Below, one piece after another: positions 11,545 through 23,711 of a stretch of 64,000 bases of DNA (its first letter is position 1; each line of letters opens with the position of its first letter). The notes under the pieces were generated by a model, which searched no databases, was not told the origin of the DNA, and saw only the letters and a list, made by a program, of their open reading frames with translations. Position numbers and translations under genes: made by a program. Location: the NCBI GenBank assembly GCA_009801085.1, contig VNWV01000011.1, positions 124,001-188,000 of the forward strand. The letters are read 5' to 3'. The DNA comes from Lasiodiplodia sp. COLG20 (Eukaryota > Ascomycota > Dothideomycetes > Botryosphaeriales > Botryosphaeriaceae).

Positions 11545-12792
11545 GATGATGTGACGGAAGGTGTGTTGATCTTTTGCGGAACATCTGCAATATTTGAAAA
11601 CGGGGCCTGGAACAATAGGGATGAATATTGGCGGGCTCTGTGCACAGCCCTACTGCCGATCAGGGGCAATCCATATCGCCATGTGGGGCCGCGCAACACG
11701 AATGTGGCGTTGGTGACGTGCCGCCTTGCCGAGCCACCAGACACACCCTCCTCCCTATTTCCTCTGTGAACACCCGACGATCCGGCCGCTAGCGAGAGTA
11801 GGTCCTATAGTGTCGCGCCGATTGGCCGCATGCTGCCTCCGTCCGACACGCGTCGAAGCAGTTCAATCTCTCCATCATGTACCGTTCCCGCCAAGGCGTT
11901 GCTGCTCGTTCAATTAAGATGACGCGTCTAAAATCCGTATTCGGGGCCGCGCCCAGAAAAACGGTTCTCCCCAAGCCACACTGCAATCTGCCGCCGTTTC
12001 TGCTTCCTTGAAGTCGCTTTCCTTCGCTAATCTCTCGCATCGCAGCGCCGTTTCATTTTTCTAGACGATCTTTCCCGCCCTCGATACGGACTCGCCTATT
12101 TTTAGTCCCCCGAGGAATCTAGACTTCTTGGCAATGTCGAGGCAAAACGCAGTCAAAAGCGTCGCTGTTCCTTCCGTTTGATTGCTTGACCTTTTTCGCA
12201 TTCTGCAGCAACGCATCAGGTGCTCATGGCTCACGTGGTACTCACGCACAGGTGGTGTTGGCCGAGTAGTTCACAGACACACAGGCCGCGACTAAGCTTT
12301 AGTGGAAGCCGGCTCCAGGACGATCGTGCGGTACCAGAGCGCCAATGCGCATCGTGATCTACAAGGCGCTGAGCCGTCTCCTCAAAGCTAGACGGCACAT
12401 ATGCCGTGCCGGGCTCCGTGGTCCCCACAGCTAAGAACACTTTGTCCATCCCTAATCGAGACTTCTAAACCTTCCGCTGTGCTACAGACGACAACAGAGA
12501 ATGATTGAAAGGAAGTCAAGATGATGGGCGTTCATTCTGTGGAAGTGAATGACGGTGACTCCTCGTCTAAGTGAAGCATGAGTAGTGTTCCTCGTCCATC
12601 GGAGAATACTATTTGTGCTGGATGTAAGAGATATGGACAGATTCAAAACTGTAGACCCAGAGGAAAATGCGAAGTCAAGGGGGTTCACCCTTCTCCCATG
12701 GCGGAATACTCGAGAAACAACGACAACTCTTTGGAAGGAAGTCCGATATTACACGACAAACATCTGACTTGAATTCAACCTACAAGTTCATT
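11545..12792. other. 1.25-kb intergenic stretch, no gene seen
   Basis: This must include the promoter of the UPF0658-like gene and the 3' flank of the FAD oxidoreductase. Short open frames are present, but none has motifs or splice support. Confidence 0.45.
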
Positions 12793-14267
12793 CTAAAGCC
12801 GCACATCCTTATTCTGAGGAACGACGTCCCTGAGTTCCCTCTGCTGCCCCTTTCTCATGAACCCGAATTTTCCCATCTCAGCGCCGATCTTGCTTTCCCA
12901 GGACCACTTCATCACAAGGTCTTCATCCAACCTTCCCGTCATCGAGTCGACCACAAACTCACCCAGCAGCGGCAAGAACTTCCACCCGTGCAACGAACCA
13001 CCCGTCGCCATCTGCAACCCCTTGTACCTCGGATGGGGGCAGACCAGAAACTCGCCATCCGACGTCTGCTCCAGCCAGCAATACTTGGTCCTCGCAAACG
13101 GCCTCTCCGCAAACCTCGGCGCAATCTCCCTCAACTCGTCTCTGATCCCCTCCTCCATGTCCAGCGCGAGCCGCTGCATCGCGCCGCCCTCGTCCACCGC
13201 CGTCCGCGGATACGATACCCGGTATCGCTTCTCCCCAGCCGTCCTATCCCCGTGAGAGTCCGGATCCGGATTCGGCAGCTCGACCGTGTTCCGCACACCG
13301 CCCGCGCGCCGCAGCACCTTCAGCAGGCCGCCTATGGGCGTGAAGATGTTGACGCCGGTGACGAGGTTGGTGTGGCACGCGATGTCCTTGTACTGCGCGT
13401 ACTCGTCCGGCGTCAGCTGGATGTATGCGATGCCGACCGCCTGCGCCTCCATCACGCCGTCCAGATTGACGAGCCGCGCGGACCACGCGCCGGTGGCGAG
13501 AATGGTGGTTTGGGCGCACAGCTCACGACCATCTTCAAGGACAACACCCAAAACTTCAGGGGAAGAGGTGGACGGGGAGGAGGAGTAGAGCAGCCGGTCC
13601 ACGGCGGTGCCGAGCACGAAGTCGATGCTCGGCTTGGACAGGCAGCGCTCGTAGTAGATCTTGACGATGGCCTCGGCGTTGACGGTAGCGCACTTCTTGC
13701 TCGTGAAGCCCTTGACCCACTTGCGCGCACGGCCCAGTTGCGGCTCCGGAACGGGTGCGTGGCCGTCGTTACCGTTGAGGTGGGCGAAGACGGCGTCGTG
13801 CGTGGAAAGCTCGTTCCACATGTGCGGCGGCTCGTGCTTGAGGTTGGCGAGCATCTCGGCCCAGAGGGATTCGAAGTTGCCGGGCTGCCCGTCGGTGCAG
13901 AAGGTGAAGCCGCGCTTAAAATAGTAGGGCTGCAACGCCGGGTCTGATTCCATGATGCCTTGGGCGCGGAGCGAGAGTTTGGCGTAGAGTGGGTCGACGT
14001 AGTCTCGAGAGAAGTGAGTTGGCTGCCATAATGACTTCGGAGATGCGTAGGAGAAAGAGTGAAATAATTGGACCGTCGGAAATACTACATACCTGGACGG
14101 ATGATTCTGCTGGTATCAACGCTTGTGCCATCGGCGACTGGGGGAGTGCTCCTATCGATGACGGTGACTTTGGTGTTTGGATACCGCCGCTCGATGGCAA
14201 GGGCGGTGGAAAGACCGAAAACACCGGCACCGACGATGATGACTGACTCCGGGAACGATGAAGCCAT
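12793..14267 (-). CDS. FAD-dependent oxidoreductase, DAO family (sarcosine/amino-acid/fructosyl-amine oxidase type)
   Basis: Two exons on the complement (14267-14093 and 14003-12793) with an 89-nt intron at 14004-14092; 461 residues. The start MASSFPESV directly precedes the dinucleotide-binding fold [17 protein letters not shown] (GxGxxG) and the acidic end of the second strand (VTVIDRS). The split codon restores [16 protein letters not shown], a motif expected right after the FAD fold in this family. The second FAD segment ([16 protein letters not shown]) and the C-terminal [19 protein letters not shown] are typical of monomeric sarcosine, L-pipecolate/saccharopine or fructosyl amino acid oxidases. 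The family oxidises a secondary or glycated amine and makes H2O2. The exact substrate is not decidable. The C-terminus VRL is only a weak peroxisomal signal. Confidence 0.82.
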
Positions 14268-16331
14268 AGTGACCGTGATGAGATACCGTAGCAAATAAAC
14301 AAGTCTGTAGGAAGAAGTGTATCGCTCAGAGTAGTAGAGTATTAAGGCTTGAGCTTGAGATGATCCCATCCGTTGAGGGACTTACTGACTGTTTAAGTAG
14401 CTTGCGGGACGGAGTTTCTCTGCATGATTTCGAGTAACTGATGATTCCGGATTTACCTTTTTTGGTCAAAATGGTGCAATGGCACGATAACATCATGAGA
14501 TTTGTTGCGGCTGTCTGTTCCGCGTTTTGCAGAGGGGAAGAACCTGAGCGGATGGCTCTCCCGCACTCTCGGATGAAGTCATGCGCGGACAGCCGATCCG
14601 CGTGGCATAGCAGATAACGCATCGGCATAGGCCAAACGAACCGAAACAAATTCGTTGTACCTTCCAGTTGATTCAATCATTTTCCACTATGTCGGGAATG
14701 ATGTGGTGGCGGATGCGTGACCCGCTCAGGTGGAGCATGGCGGATGTCGCTTCCGCTACCACACTGCTACTCCGCCCTACCTCCCACGATGCATCAGTAT
14801 TAATGAAGACCTATCTTTGCCAAGAAATTGATTTCTGCTTGCGTCACTGTAAGGGAAACGGGGCTTAATAGATGATCGATGCATCTGAACTCGTAAACAC
14901 TCAAGAGTGCAGTGGCATTCTGCAAAGAAATATTGCAATGCAAGGCCAGCATGAATTTGCCTTGGAAACACCTATTGAAGCTCATTTTAGAAATAGTCGA
15001 ATTACTATCTAAAACAAATAAAGAGTCAAAGTTCAATTATTCAGGCCCAAACGATAGCCTATCCTGTACTTACAAGTTCACCTTTCTCTAGCAAATATTA
15101 TGAAGGATAATCCCTTCTAGAGATCATTTTGCCTCTTTTTTTAAGGTCTACTATTATTCGCGCTAGCCTTCCTCTTCAACACATGTGGGCAGATGAAGCC
15201 ATTGTCCGGACGTGTATGTTTTCAGTTTTCAATTCCACATCCTCGTCCGGACGATAGCTTCAACTACCCATGTCATGGGCAAAAAAACATCTATGGGCTC
15301 AGAATTCTTGTCGTGTTTTTTTTTTTTTTTTTAGAACTAACTGTGGGAAATACTCATTTACACAATGATGACAGCGTCCTGCATGTGATGTTGTTGCGGC
15401 TACGCGGGACACGGCTGAATGCGGCTGAATGCGGGGGTCTCCGCAACTCTAGATCAACGCCACTACCCCGCTTCTCCTGATCGTCCCGTCCCTCTCCTCC
15501 CAATCATCTACTTGCATCCCACATCTGGGAAGTGGTATTGCGCTTTTCAGCTCGGCATGACCGATGCAACATACAAGACTCTGCTCTCCCTTTTCCACAG
15601 AGTATAACAATATAAGTGCATACACGAAGAATAATTTATCGCCAAGATGACCTTCGTTCCGTTGAAATAAGCTTGATTCCTTCCCTACACTAGGTGATTC
15701 AGACTGTGTCCGCTTGTGGAGAACCATGCTCCTTGACAAAACAGTCTGATGAACTGCTCAGCCAGCCACTTCAACGCCTCTCTAGAGTATCATTTGAACA
15801 TCATCGTGCAACAAAAGCTTTGTGGTCATAGATCACTGGACTATGTTCAGTGATGGTGGTGCATCTTTGTGTGATGGAAGCTTAAATTAGGCAGGAACCA
15901 AACATGTGAGAGGGCGGGGTCAGACTCACGATGGTAAATAAGGTTCGCAACAAGTGCAAGAAGCTTATCAAGCTATTGAGTAAGCGCTCGTTAGGCTGTC
16001 TTATTGGTTCGATTGGGGGGAATTTTGTGACCACACACTTTTTCAGCTACACAGAAGCCAATCTAAAACCGGCCCCTGCTTAGCCTTGCTTGCTTGTTGC
16101 GAACCGCGCCCGTAACTGGTCGAGAATATCAACTTTTACTGAACAGTATGGAGAACTTGTACGTAAGGGATCAGTATCTAGGAACGCCTCTAGTCTATTT
16201 GTGAATCTAGAACATAACCTTGGATATATTAGGGTCTCTAGAGCTCTCGCTCACCTTGCCAGACTTCCAGTTCAGTCATTTCCTTCAGGATTCAACTGCA
16301 GCTCTCAGTTTGCACAAATCAACCACGCACG
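14268..16331. other. 2-kb intergenic stretch with one palindromic element
   Basis: It contains the 93-bp inverted-repeat element at 15181-15273 and a T-tract near 15315. The FAD oxidoreductase starts to the left and tyrosinase 1 to the right, so both promoters lie here. No additional coding region is supported. Confidence 0.45.
15181..15273. repeat. ~93-bp palindromic element, copy 2 (complete)
   Basis: The left arm begins ACATGTGGGCAGATGAAGCC and continues into TTGTCCGGACGTG. The right arm (15241-15273) reads CGTCCGGACGATAGCTTCAA and ends CTACCCATGT, its inverted complement with a few changes. The right-arm core is nearly identical to that of the copy at 1644-1678 and of the half copy at 55924-55963. 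Confidence 0.72.
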
Positions 16332-18686
16332 ATGGCATCCATTGCCCAGGCCCACGCCAATGGCAAAGTTATCGGCCTTGAGTCAATCTCGGACGGCCAG
16401 CCGCAGCCACGGCGCGAAATCGACGACCTCATGATGAATGAGCCTGTCGTCTTCAATCTTTTCCTGCTCGCCCTTGAAAGCATTCAAAAGGATCAAGTAG
16501 ACAAAGATGGCCAACAGGACAAGATGTCATTTTTTGAAATTGCTGATTCGTCTTCCTCGTTCCCCATATCCCACTATAGAATTTACTCATACACCCAGGC
16601 ATCCATGGGCTTCCGAACAGGCCGTGGAATAAGGTATCCGTCCAGAAAAACATGTACACTGGTGAGATTGGGTACTGCGTCCATGGTTCTTCATTGTTCC
16701 CAACGTGGCATCGACCCTACCTGGCAATGATTGAGGTACAGTACCATCCTTCTACTATATACCGCAGAGTAGCTAACAGTCGATCCAGCAAAGCATCTTT
16801 GACGCCATGGGGAAGATCGCAGAGAAATTCAAGGACCCCAAGCACAAAGACGCTATTCGGAAATTCCGCCTTCCCTACTGGGACTACTTCCATCCGCGCA
16901 AGATTGAGGGTGCTGACCCCAGCAAGAAACCGGACTACGACTTCAGCTTGCCTCTTGTCTTGAAGAAGGAGGAGCTGATGGTGTATCGGCCGGAGGCCGA
17001 AAACGACTTGGTTTCAATGCGCAACCCGTTGCGGGCTTTCTGGTTTCCGAAGACCGGGGGTGTTTCCGAACAAGACTGGACGGCGAAGATTCAGAATCAG
17101 CCCGTGGTTCGGAATGCATCTTCCTACTCCCGGGACCGCACCGTGCGTTACGCGAGTCGTCAAAGTCGCGATCAGGATGACTCCACTGAGCTTGATAAGG
17201 CCTTGAACCGCGCCAGGACCTTCCTTCTGCCATACATGATCGGCTTGGTCCGCTCAGATGTCTACAAGGACTATCGCAATTTCGCGACAGCAGCCGTCGG
17301 GGGCTCATCGAATGGATCGCTGGAGGACTTTCATGGAAATCTCCATGTGACAATTGGCGGACCAGGAGGGCATATGTCGGAAGTTGAGGTGGCAGCGTTT
17401 GATCCGATCTTCTGGCTGCATCACTGGTCAGTGTTATGATTCCACATTCAACTTCAGGCATGAAGAAACCGACTGTGGCTAACCTACGTCTGAAAACAGC
17501 AATATCGACCGTATCCTCGCCATTTGGCAAGCACTGCACGAAGGTTTCATTGACATGAGCAGCAAAAACCCCAGAGAAAGGGCTGACGGACCTCTTTACC
17601 CTTTCCTCCATCCCACGAACCAGGAAAATCAGCCCTACTGGGACAGCAGCCAATCCAAGTCCACCACGACATTCGGCTATACCTACCCTGATATCATGGA
17701 GAAGCCCGGTGGAAAATCTATCCGCGAGCGTTTTGATGAGAAGTACGGTTGGGGCTCTCCAGCAAACGTTGGACAGGAAATACACTTCCCTGACGAGATG
17801 AAGCCCATCACAGTGCAGGGACCAAATGGAGCACAAGTCTTCCACAGAGTGACTGCAAAGGTTGCTCATCCTACCCAAGAAGTGAAGATGGCTGAGACGA
17901 GAATGATGGAACAGCAAGTTATGAGCAGCCCCGGTGCCGGTCCTGGCCAGAGCGGAAACCCACATGGATCAGCGCCGGTGTCATCATTCCCCAGTGGTGA
18001 CGAGCTCTTGAAAAATGAGCCAGAGGGAACGCGCCTAGTGGTGCAGTGGTATGTTGATTGCGAAGTAGACAAGTAAGTTTATCTTGCCCGATCTGACCTC
18101 CCATATTTGTGCGGATTTCATCCTTGCATCTATCAATTGCTTATTATCGTGGATACAGAGACGCTATCGATGGTGTCTTCACCATCTTCTACTTTGTAGG
18201 CCCTCTGAGCGAGCTCAACAATGATCCCGAGTGTTGTTGGCAGACGGAACCCAACCTCGCAGGCCTCAATCACATCTTCTCGGCGCGGAAGGAGAACTGT
18301 GGTAACTGTGAGAACCAAGCCGAAGAGGGTCTCAAGGTGACCGGCACCAGCCCCATAAACGCATCCTTGCAAGAGAACATCGAATCAGGGAAACTGCAGA
18401 GTCTCAAGCCGGAGGACGTAGAGCCTTTCCTCAAGAAAAATTTGATTTGGAGGGTTGTGAAGGTGAGCTTTTAAAATGTGGTCATCTCTGAGGCACGCAG
18501 CTCACATTTTGTTTGTAGGCCGATCGAACGACCGAAGATCCAGCGCAGGTACCGAGCTTGAAGGTCAGCGTCAGCGCAACATACTCTGTCCTTCACCCAG
18601 GCAGCATCCTACCCGAGTTCAGGGAGGGTCATTACTTTCCAGAAATCACCGCCAATCACCACTCTGGTAACCCGCCTGATCAGTAG
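16332..18686 (+). CDS. tyrosinase 1 (fungal type-3 copper oxidase); first intron donor damaged
   Basis: Six exons (16332-16545, 16599-16735, 16789-17426, 17500-18072, 18159-18462, 18519-18686), 677 residues if intron 1 is removed. Tyrosinases hydroxylate monophenols and oxidise diphenols to quinones. CuA ligands: GIHG (H74), the C98-V-H100 thioether-type pair and TWHRPY (H109). CuB: EDFHGNLH and FDPIFWLHH-CNIDR. A C-terminal tyrosinase domain (VVQWYVDCEVDK...FTIFYFVGPL) follows. Exon phases match tyrosinase 2 exactly. Oddity: where intron 1 should start with GT, bases 16546-16547 are AT (CTG|ATTCGTC against CCG|GTTCGTC in the paralogue). Without splicing, the frame ends at 16730. A downstream GT at 16550 joined to the AG before 16616 would restore the frame but delete GIHG. 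The gene may therefore be non-functional or mis-spliced. Confidence 0.85.
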
Positions 18687-19820
18687 GCTATGTGCAAGGC
18701 TCACAGCGTCACCTGAAAGGAGAAGCTATTTGTCCATCTTCCGAGCGGTACATAACTTGATGCAACGTCAGCTCTAACCCTTGATCGATTTGTGGTAAAC
18801 TTATCAACTCGTCCGTTCTTCGAAAAGGAAAAACAAAAACCAAAAAAAAAAAAAAAGCCACACACACAACATACACAAACACACGCAGTTATTTATGAGA
18901 ACCACATCCAGCCTTTCATTGTTAGGAGTTTGATTTTGAGCGCTCTTTCGTGAAAGAAAATGAAATTGACAGTACGAATGAATTGAAATGGAACACAATA
19001 ATTAAGCTACATGCCAGCAGCATCTGGTAACGGCTCCATGCATAGCCTTAATAGGTGTTCCGGGTTCACTTGAATCACCTCTCTCAAAATGGTCTTTCTC
19101 CTCGTTTCTTCGAATGCCGCCGGCCTGACGATGATGAACATCTCGCATCTTCCATTGCCCATCCAGTCGTCTCTACTTCTAGCCTTCTCAGTGCTTTTCA
19201 GCCAATCAGCCCGATACTCCTCGCAAACTGCATCTCTCTGGTAGCCGATTTCATCACCGAACAGCTTTTATGAGCCGTTACTAGTATCGTCTACTTCAAC
19301 ATACACCAAGTAAACAAATTAAGGTTATTTCAGTCTTACCTTCGTTTTCCAAACGAAGCTCTGAAGAAATCCGGACTGTGGATATTGGTCATCAATTCCC
19401 TTTAAATCTAAGAATGGTTCTCCAAAAACGACTCCTTTAGATAAACTTTAACTTCATCCCCCCTTAAAGTAAGGAGCTAGGAATGCCTTCTATTAAGGTT
19501 AAGATCATGTAATAAAGTTATATAATCTAATCAGATAATCGAGTCTTAACTTGTCTTATATATATCTAGTAGCAGCTCCTATCTATATAAATAACTAACT
19601 CTTACCTTCTTCTTCGAACTTTAGTATCTTTATCTATTTTACGTCACTCTTCGATACATTTTCGTCATTCCGCTATTCGTTAGCCTGGTATACATCTAGG
19701 TAATCACTTATGATGCGCCTCTGCAGGACTCCAGTATCAGTTAGTAGGGACGAAGGGGTTTTAGTAAATGTTGATCTTTTGACTGTATCTCTTCTATTTC
19801 AGACCATGAGAATTCCCCAC
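18687..19820. other. intergenic, AT-rich tract at ~19280-19700
   Basis: The part from about 19280 to 19700 is clearly AT-rich, with many TATATA, TAAGG and CTTACC fragments and no open frame. It looks like decayed repeat DNA, possibly altered by repeat-induced point mutation. That reading is inference from composition alone. No gene is supported. Confidence 0.4.
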
Positions 19821-21447
19821 CTACGATTCGTTACAGTACCTCCTAAGGACACCAATAAGTCTCTTTCTGTCCACCATTTTGTCGAACACCTGAGCGTGAT
19901 CAATACCCTCGAACCACAGAACATCCAGATTGTTGCTAGTCCGCAGCGTGTCCTCCCATTTTCCTTCACCTGCAAGGTATGCCCGAACTGTCTTGGTGTC
20001 GACAATTAGATCACGTCCGCACAGAACAACAGTTACTTTTCGGTCCGTGAGATCCTCTTTCCACAGTATGTTCTCGTTCCAGAAGAAACAACGAGACAAC
20101 GTGTGTGCAACACCCATGTCTTTCGAGGCGAAATAAGAGAGCTGATGTTCATTGGCGCCGGATGGCTTACGGACGATCTGTCCCTCATGAATCTCATCAG
20201 TATCAATCGCGCTTTAGCTGTTGTAATGCTTACAAAATTATAAGCCACATCAGGGATGTGGAGCAGAAACGTGACCGGATCTACAAGAAGAAGCGGTCCA
20301 ATTTTCGAAGCTATGTCGGGAGAATGCAGCATGTGGGTGGTGATGACGCTGCCATATCTATTTCCAGCCGTCAATATCTGCGCAAGATTAAATCGCGGAC
20401 GGGGAAATAAGGGCGTACGAATGCGACACTAAGACGAATCTGTCCCAGCCATGGACGTGTAGAATTCGATCGATCTCAGCACACATCTGATCCTTCCGCA
20501 GAGCTGGGGATGTGATCCTAAAGCTGATGGGCATTATCTCTACAGCAATAATGCCAACACTTTCATCTTCACTGTAGCTGGCACCAGAGTTGATTTCAGA
20601 CAAGAAGTCCACGTATGGATATAGACCAATACCAATGCCATGAAGAAAGAGGATTGGGAGCTTCGTCTTTGCTGTGTGTGGTCGGTGCCAATACGTAATT
20701 GTTCTTGATGGCGAAGTCGATTTTGCGAGAAGATTGTGCGGGCGAGGGGGGAGTACGGAGAACCAATGCCGGCGATGAGTTCGATGGAAGTCGAACCCAT
20801 AGTAGGACAGACGGGCGGATGCTATTGTATCGACGACAAAGACAGCCTGCAAGATATGAGCGGGTCCCACACTTGAGCACGACCAGAGGCGTCCTTACCA
20901 AATACCAGATCAAGCATCGGTGTGACATGATGACTCTGTCCAGCGTCAACCTTAAGCACTTTGCGCTTCCCTTGCCGCTCTCAATCTTTCTACCGAGCTG
21001 CTCCTCAGCGTCATGAATATACTCGTCAAACTCGTCCCCACTCATGGCATGGAGGTCTGCAGTGTTCAAGAACGCCCACGACAAGAATTCTCGTAGATTC
21101 TCCCGTTTGATCTCTGACAAGGGCGCACCCATGAACCATCCTCGAAGATATCGTTCATAATCTGGAATATTAGCACTGCAGCGACTGAACAGCTCCCGAC
21201 GCTGCTGCAGTGTCGGAGGTGGGGGGTGTATTGCGGCTTTCTGCAGGTGGCGTTTCCGGGGAATGTAGAAAAGGACATAGAAGGCTACTTCAGCGGCAGT
21301 CCAGACGTCCAAAATCACGGGAACATGCAATGCGCCTGGATGAAGGAATCGTGCGAGCCAATACAGTATAGAAAGCGGGGTAACGGCGCGGAGAAGGATG
21401 ATGCAAATACGTATAAAAACGTACTCTGCTGTAGAAGTACCGATCAT
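19821..21447 (-). CDS. alpha/beta hydrolase with N-terminal membrane segments
   Basis: Four exons on the complement (21447-20899, 20846-20419, 20357-20234, 20177-19821), introns of 52, 61 and 56 nt, 485 residues. The first ~180 residues include two hydrophobic stretches (FIRICIILLRAVTPLSILYWL and a second around VPVILDVWTAAEVAFYVLFY), so membrane association is likely. The hydrolase core shows LPILFLHGIGIGLYPY (oxyanion region) and the nucleophile elbow LVSHSYGSV, with Ser326 encoded by a codon split by intron 2. It also shows an acid-containing strand VVLCGRDLIVDT and a catalytic His in GIDHAQVF. The substrate is unknown. The family includes esterases, lipases and epoxide hydrolases. No neighbour suggests a pathway. 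Confidence 0.82.
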
Positions 21448-22174
21448 GGTTGCACTATGGTGAGAACATCAGAAGAAACTGGATGCGTGTTGTAGTTGAT
21501 TGTTGCCTAAAGATTCGGTTCTGAAACATGTGCGACGAAACAGCCGAGGCCCAACAGAACGCACTCTCAACAAAGTCCAGAAGGGTCGGAATAACGAAGA
21601 TCATGAACTGACTTGTGCGCGAGCGAGCAGCGGGAGCGCTTCCGTAGACGCATGCATTCGCTACAAAATAATCTTACTGCTTGTTGAGGATTTATTTTGC
21701 GCCGGAAACAACTCTTTAGGGTTGTAGTAAAAAGTAACATTTGGGCGCTATGAAGGGAGAAGTCTCGCCCTTTAGGTGGTCTCAATGTCACATGTTAGAC
21801 CTTGCTTTGTTCGTGATTCTGGTCCCATATCATACTATTATTCTGTCTCCTAAGTATTAGCTAATTTGACGAGTTTCGTATTGAGTATCTTTCATTCGCT
21901 GGACAATTCGGGCCGTTAGGATCTAACGCGATCCAGATCTCATGCTCCGCCACAGACTAGGGCTACATTTCCTTGATTGTCCGGTGATTGTGACGTAATT
22001 TCAAAATTACCTCGCTAACTATAACGTATCCGGTATCGGCGTGCAAATGCCATCCCCCCCTACTAGAGTGTAAATTTCGCAGGATTTTTTTGATCGGCAC
22101 TTTAACACCTCTGCAGCCTTTCACAGCCAACCCATTTCAGGGAACGCCTTCACAGCCCGCGTCAACCACAATAC
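21448..22174. promoter_or_regulatory. bidirectional intergenic region between hydrolase and Reg1-like gene
   Basis: Both flanking genes start here and diverge. A CRE-like TGACGTAA occurs at 21991-21998. No coding frame in the interval has motif support. Confidence 0.35.
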
Positions 22175-23441
22175 ATGGAAGAGCTTTATTCTATTCGAGG
22201 TTCTAGCACATCATTGTGCCTGTCCTATACCCCCCTTAAACGTCTGCTGTTGCAGGAGTCGTTTCTGGCACTGCCGTCAAGCTCATCTCCTGAACCAACA
22301 TGCGAAACAGCTGAACCCAGCTTGCCTTCATCACCACTATCGCCTTCGAGTTCCGAGCAAGATGGCCCGCATTCAGTCGATTCCACAGGCTCCGCAAACA
22401 TCCGTGACGCCGGATCCTGCTCCGTTGCCAAAGATGATTTTGCAGTGAGACCAGACCCGTCCAGCCAAGTTGACTACCTCTCCTATGCTTGGCAAGAGGA
22501 CGACCTGTACTCCTCATGGCGCCACGTTATCGTGAATCGCATGGAGTACGGTCAAGCATCACGGCTCGAAAATGCGTCGTGGCGTGCTTGGGCAAAGTCG
22601 AGATTCGGCCTGCCGACCGTCCTCCCTGAAACTCTCAACTGGTTAGCGGGATTTCCCACGGTTGTCTGATGTTCCATGCTAATTGCTAGACAGGTACAAG
22701 GAGAGCGACACCACCTGGCTCTATGGACCTCGGCAGGAAACCGCCAGCTTTTTCGCCAACGATGCTGCCAAAACATCCGGGCATTCTACGGCTAATAGTC
22801 CCAAACGCAACAGCAGATCGATTCTGAAAAAGAAGGGACTCTTGGAGACCCTGACTCAAAGATCGACGTTTAGCTTATCCACCCTGACTCACAATGCTGG
22901 CTCAACCCGAAAACAGCCATCCACGACTCCAAGGCAAAGACAACAACGCCCCGGATGCAGTCGCTGGGCTTCGGATATGCCTGTTGATTCGAGATCCTCA
23001 AAATTCTCTAAGAAAAAACCTATCAGCGACCACCCTCTCAAATCAATCTCACGTTCCGCCGGACCCGAGGAGAAGCACATTCGCTTCAGTGAGGTAGTCG
23101 AGCAGCGCATCTCTCTGGGGTCTGAAGATCAGACAAACCACCCGGGGCATTCACAGCCACCACCCCAAGTCGAACAATACTCTAGCGATGACTCAGATGA
23201 TTCTGACGATGACGATCTTATAATGATCTCAACCCCAAGGCGTCGCCGAGGCTTTGAACCTCCATGTTCTCCACCACGCCGGATAAGCAATGATGCTCGG
23301 TCGGAGAAAGTGGAGATGATCGCGAGGCTCCCGGACACTATGTTGAAGTTCAGGACAGACTCGCCTTTCCACTCAAATCGCTCTATGCATCGCTCGTCAG
23401 GATCTGCGGGTTTGAGTGGATCATTGCCTCCCTCCTTCTAG
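22175..23441 (+). CDS. Reg1-like protein phosphatase 1 regulator with AreA/DUF1752 domain
   Basis: Exons 22175-22641 and 22694-23441 with a 52-nt intron; 404 residues. Residues ~98-165 match the short fungal domain bounded by conserved tryptophans (DUF1752, the AreA GATA-like domain): YLSYAWQEDDLYSSWRHVI, WRAWAKSRFGLPTVLPETLNW and, across the intron, YKESDTTWLYGP. Further on is KHIRFSEVVEQ. It contains a K-x-I-x-F docking site of the PP1 RVxF type and resembles the Glc7-binding segment of yeast Reg1, the subunit that directs PP1 in glucose repression. An acidic DDSDDSDDDDLI run follows. The rest is Ser/Pro-rich and probably disordered. It converges on the endosulfine gene 270 bp away. The Reg1 assignment rests on motif memory, not a search. 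Confidence 0.75.
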
Positions 23442-23711
23442 AGTAGCCTCTGGAAGTTGAGGAGGCTCATGGGCTGGATGGTATCTTGTAAGCATTGTCA
23501 CTTTGGTGTTGGTCTGGTATTGGGTCTTTTTATTGTCACTCACGGCGCTTGGGTTAGCGACGATACAAAAATCATTCTTCTTTATAATCGCAGTCGCGAT
23601 ACATTCTTACCAAATATTCATTTAATCAACCACGAAAAAAGAAAACCCCGGAAGATACAATCTTAACAGGAGGGGTATAGCTGGTAGCTCAATCGAGCTA
23701 ATAGTGAACTA

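Noticed and set aside
12667..13947. Plus-strand open frame of over 400 codons
   Set aside because: It is the antisense of the FAD oxidoreductase. The complement strand has the FAD fold and family motifs.
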